Below, piece after piece: positions 32,171 to 34,430 of a stretch of 34,430 nucleotides of DNA. The notes below the pieces were generated by a model. That model had not been told where the DNA came from and did no database searches. It saw only the letters and a program-made list of their open reading frames with translations. The translations under genes were made by a program, and so were the position numbers. The stretch's first letter is position 1; each line of letters starts with the position of its first letter. Source of the stretch: Desulfobacula sp. (lineage in GTDB: Bacteria; Desulfobacterota; Desulfobacteria; Desulfobacterales; Desulfobacteraceae); the NCBI GenBank assembly GCA_020048635.1, contig JAIFMF010000195.1, forward strand, positions 1 through 34,430, read 5' to 3'.

Positions 32171-32362
32171 ATGAAAGTAACCGTTACATCACAGTGCATG
32201 GGCGACAGAAACTGCAACAAACTTTGTCCTGAGGTATTTGAATATGACGAAGATCAGTTGAAATCAACGATTAAAGTCAAAAAGATACCAGATCATCTCA
32301 AAGATATGGTCCGCCGGGCGGCGCGAGAATGCGGTGCAGAAGCCATTACGATTCAAGAATAA
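32171..32362 (+). CDS. Single-cluster ferredoxin with Asp at the second ligand position
   Basis: 63-residue monocluster ferredoxin. Ligands are Cys9, Asp12, Cys15 and Cys19-Pro (pattern CxxDxxCxxxCP), plus Cys54 near the end (ECGAEAIT). Asp at the second position is as in Pyrococcus furiosus ferredoxin, where the cluster converts easily between [4Fe-4S] and [3Fe-4S]. The usual Pro after the last cysteine is Gly here. AAAAGGAGACTG precedes the start. Likely electron carrier for neighbouring reductases. Confidence 0.85.
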   Translation: MKVTVTSQCMGDRNCNKLCPEVFEYDEDQLKSTIKVKKIPDHLKDMVRRAARECGAEAITIQE

Positions 32363-32375
32363 AAAGGGGCGGATT

Positions 32376-32951
32376 ATGGCAGCATTCAGGGAAAGCCGTA
32401 CGGCAAAAAATCTTCATACCTCATTTGCCGCTGAAACCCAGGCCAGGACCCGGTATGATTTTTTTGCCGATAAAGCAAGGGAGGACGGGTATATCCAGAT
32501 TGCAAAGATATTTAATGAAACTGCCAATCAGGAATTTGAACATGCATTGCGGTTTTTTAAATTCTTTAACGGCGGGGAGCTTGAAATTCAATGGACATTT
32601 CCTACGGGCGTGATCCTGGATACAAGGAGCAATCTGCTGTCAGCCGCAGCTCTGGAAAAATATGTCAGCGAAGACATGTACGCCAAATTTGCAAAGATTG
32701 CGGAAGAAGAAGGCTTTGAAAGGGCCGCCGACACATTTAACAAGATTATTGTGGCGGAAGCACATCATGAGAAACTTTATCTTGAGCTGGCAGAAAACAT
32801 TGCAAAGGACCGGGTATTTCAGAAAGATGAGGAAAAGGTATGGCGATGCTTGAGCTGCGGTTATCTGCATACAGGGAAGGCCGCTCCTTCCAAGTGTCCT
32901 GCCTGTGTAAAACCCCATGGGTATTTTGAATTGCTGTATAAAAACTGGTAA
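32376..32951 (+). CDS. Rubrerythrin
   Basis: NADH- or rubredoxin-linked peroxidase of anaerobes, 191 residues. The N-terminal ferritin-like four-helix domain has FAAETQARTRYDFFADKA and NQEFEHALRFF, then EEEGFERAADTFNKI and VAEAHHEKLY, giving the di-iron glutamates and histidine. The C-terminal rubredoxin domain has WRCLSCGYLHTGKAAPSKCP with CxxC pairs. The ATG at 32376 is chosen (AAAGGGGCGG upstream); an earlier in-frame ATG lies in the ferredoxin gene. It ends the redox cluster before a strong hairpin. Confidence 0.95.
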   Translation: MAAFRESRTAKNLHTSFAAETQARTRYDFFADKAREDGYIQIAKIFNETANQEFEHALRFFKFFNGGELEIQWTFPTGVILDTRSNLLSAAALEKYVSEDMYAKFAKIAEEEGFERAADTFNKIIVAEAHHEKLYLELAENIAKDRVFQKDEEKVWRCLSCGYLHTGKAAPSKCPACVKPHGYFELLYKNW

Positions 32952-32960
32952 AATCCTGCT

Positions 32961-33000
32961 GACAGGAGGATCGAGACATATCTGTATCGATCCTCCTGTC
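32961..33000 (+). terminator. Terminator of the redox cluster
   Basis: GACAGGAGGATCGA (32961-32974) and TCGATCCTCCTGTC (32987-33000) form a perfect 14-bp stem with a 12-base loop, 9 bp after the rubrerythrin stop. No T run follows directly. Confidence 0.75.
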
Positions 33001-33139
33001 TCATTCCCGCCGCTATTTTTTCCAAACCATTTCTATCTCCATATTTTAAGGCTGTCTCCAGGGCTCCCAAAACTCAGGCACGGTATTTGCTGAATTAAGT
33101 TCCAGAGGTTTGTTTTTTACATCAATACCGGAGGCATTT

Positions 33140-33496
33140 ATGAGCAGTCTTAAAGATATCAAGAAAAATTTTAATCTTATCAATTCCGTGGACTGGGAAA
33201 TGACACCTGAGGAAGCCATAGCGCTTCACCTGGAATGGGGCCCGTTAAGATCCCAGGCCTATTATAATTCAAGGGACAACACCAATGAGACCGTGTATTT
33301 TGTCATCAACACCTGGAAAAACCCGCCCATCCTGACCCTGGTCAGAAGAAAAGGGTTTGATTCCGAAGATGTCGGGAATTTTGAACTCCCGAAAAACCTT
33401 GAAACAGAATTCATGGAAGGTATCGGCCGTTACAAGGGTGTTTATGCGGTTGAAGGAAAAGTCAGGGACTGGCTGAGAAAGGAGCTTGGGGTTTAA
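33140..33496 (+). CDS. DVU0772-family protein
   Basis: 118 residues, soluble. The pattern VDWEMTPEEAIALHLEWGP, then YFVINTWKNPPILTLVRR and GRYKGVYAVEGKVRDWLRKEL, matches a conserved family of unknown function found mainly in sulfate-reducing bacteria. The ATG at 33140 with GGAGGC upstream is preferred to an ATG at 33110. It is a single gene, ending before a large inverted repeat. Confidence 0.75.
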   Translation: MSSLKDIKKNFNLINSVDWEMTPEEAIALHLEWGPLRSQAYYNSRDNTNETVYFVINTWKNPPILTLVRRKGFDSEDVGNFELPKNLETEFMEGIGRYKGVYAVEGKVRDWLRKELGV

Positions 33497-33512
33497 TATT
33501 TAATATATTTTT

Positions 33513-33583
33513 ACCATGAAGGGCATGAAGACCATGAAGGACGCAAGGTTTGGCAGCTTCATGGTCTTCATGCCCTTCATGGT
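33513..33583 (+). repeat. 27-bp perfect inverted repeat built from 9-mers
   Basis: The left arm (33513-33539) and right arm (33557-33583) are perfect reverse complements with a 17-base loop. Each arm is made of near-repeats of nine bases around CATGAAG (CCATGAAGG, GCATGAAGA, CCATGAAGG). It lies between convergent genes and could end transcription from both sides. The shape resembles intergenic palindromic repeat families seen in environmental bacterial genomes. Confidence 0.85.
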
Positions 33584-33641
33584 GTGTTGGTTTTGTTTCT
33601 CTGATTCAGAGATAGTCGGTTTAAGTACAGCGTTATTTTAG

Positions 33642-34430
33642 CTATGGCTGATTTTTAAAAGTCCGGTCCGCTTTGGCAAGGACCGGCATTTCAAGATTGA
33701 ATTGCCCGGCACACCTTAACGCCGCTTCCATATCAAAGATAGACTGGAGCTCTATCCCGTCATTTCCATACTGCTTTTGAATTCTTGAGAGCATCTTTTG
33801 GGGTGATCTGCCTTTTTTGCCTTCAGCTCCGGCCTTCTGCCCGAATTCCTTCCATAACCCTTCAAGGTAGAGGGATGTGAAGGTCGCGGTCCAGGGAATG
33901 CTGCCCGCGTCAAAGGTCTTTGGGCTGCCCCCGAGATGGACTGCTAGAGCGGAGGCCTCATCAGCCGCCTGTGCCATGAGATACCCGGTTTCAATACTGC
34001 TTTGAATCAATCCCGAGCTTTGTGCATAATTCAGCCACACAGCATAAACCCTGGCCAGGATATCGGCAATCTCCACGCCCACCGGATCGGTCGAAATAAA
34101 AGTTTCCACGAGCGGGGTGTCAAAGAGATCGGAAATTTCGTCCATTCCTTTGCCGGTTCCTGCGAGAACCCCTTTGATCTGGCTTCCCAGGACAAGGCTG
34201 TGGGGATCCACCGGGCCGGTTAAGGTAAATAATTTTACATCGTTTCTTTTGGATTTTTTGAGCATGTCCATGGCTGCAAGATAAGGAAGGGTGCCCTTTT
34301 CCGGGATAAAACCGCGGGTCGAGATCAATACGTTAAGGGGTTGTTCGGAAACACTCAGCATGCCTTTGAGGTTTTTTTCAAAATCAGCGGGATTGCAGGC
34401 AATAATGACTTCGCTTGCCTTTCTGAAAGC
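33642..34430 (-). CDS. Glycerol-3-phosphate dehydrogenase-like protein (5' end outside the window)
   Basis: At least 262 codons. The frame remains open to the window edge, reading ...EVIIACNPADFEKNLKG before the first internal Met, so the N-terminal NAD-binding part is missing. LNVLISTRGFIPEKGTLPY, LTGPVDPHSLVLG and ETFISTDPVGVEIADILARVYAVW align in order with GpsA motifs (KG loop, SGP segment, DVxGVEhxxALKNVyA). Typical GpsA residues such as the Lys of ALKN are not conserved and the C-terminal half is divergent, so it may be a paralogue with another substrate. Confidence 0.55.
   Translation of the reverse strand, partial: AFRKASEVIIACNPADFEKNLKGMLSVSEQPLNVLISTRGFIPEKGTLPYLAAMDMLKKSKRNDVKLFTLTGPVDPHSLVLGSQIKGVLAGTGKGMDEISDLFDTPLVETFISTDPVGVEIADILARVYAVWLNYAQSSGLIQSSIETGYLMAQAADEASALAVHLGGSPKTFDAGSIPWTATFTSLYLEGLWKEFGQKAGAEGKKGRSPQKMLSRIQKQYGNDGIELQSIFDMEAALRCAGQFNLEMPVLAKADRTFKNQP

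Noticed and set aside
1..34430. tRNA, rRNA or CRISPR loci
   Set aside because: No cloverleaf, rRNA core sequence or regularly spaced repeat array was seen on either strand.

Overview
The window looks like chromosome from a sulfate-reducing Desulfobacterota bacterium, most likely Desulfobacteraceae (Desulfobacula/Desulfotignum-like). This is inferred from gene content: a ferredoxin-type 2-oxoacid oxidoreductase joined to a cytoplasmic molybdoenzyme, rubredoxin, rubrerythrin, a DVU0772-family protein, and a UGA codon at the catalytic position of a rhodanese (selenocysteine use). No rRNA, tRNA, CRISPR array or prophage was recognised.

Layout. 1-2.7 kb: an intact IS1634-family transposase lies directly against a HEPN/MNT toxin-antitoxin locus whose HEPN gene has lost its N-terminal half. 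2.8-4.7 kb: a FAD amine/amino-acid oxidase-like gene (minus strand) and an unrecognised 164-residue ORF. 4.8-6.8 kb: perR-katA, with a 7-1-7 Fur/Per box in front of each gene. 7.1-14.5 kb: a seven-gene operon encoding a four-subunit 2-oxoacid:acceptor oxidoreductase and a three-subunit membrane-anchored Mo/Fe-S oxidoreductase. Together these fit the PadBCD plus phenylglyoxylate dehydrogenase route that oxidises phenylacetyl-CoA to benzoyl-CoA. 14.7-15.8 kb: a DUF2080-like small protein, a GNAT acetyltransferase and a small membrane protein. 15.8-18.0 kb (minus strand): D-amino-acid aminotransferase and kynureninase. 18.1-23.9 kb: a complete liv-type ABC transporter (livKHMGF), in which livH has lost its C-terminus through a deletion/frameshift. 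24.1-25.9 kb: Xaa-Pro aminopeptidase.

26.0-33.0 kb: a tight same-strand redox cluster. It holds a rubredoxin-like zinc/iron-ribbon protein, a tandem SagB-type nitroreductase, a CX4C rubredoxin, a rhodanese-ferritin-like fusion with a UGA (Sec) codon in its active site and a SECIS-like hairpin just downstream, a flavoprotein resembling the N-terminal partner of SelD fusions, a VTT/TVP38 membrane domain fused to a MerA-like disulfide oxidoreductase, a ferredoxin and a rubrerythrin. 33.1-34.4 kb: a DVU0772-family protein, a 27-bp perfect inverted repeat between convergent genes, and a partial GpsA-like dehydrogenase.

How it fits together. The left and middle parts suggest amino-acid and aromatic-acid catabolism: uptake by Liv, peptide and D-amino-acid processing, kynurenine cleavage, and oxidation of phenylacetate arising from phenylalanine. 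Two regions deal with peroxide or oxygen and reactive sulfur: perR-katA and the 26-33 kb cluster. The most striking item is the selenocysteine rhodanese fused to a di-iron ferritin-like domain, placed next to a SelD-partner-like flavoprotein. It could be a dedicated Se/S-transfer and peroxide-handling module.
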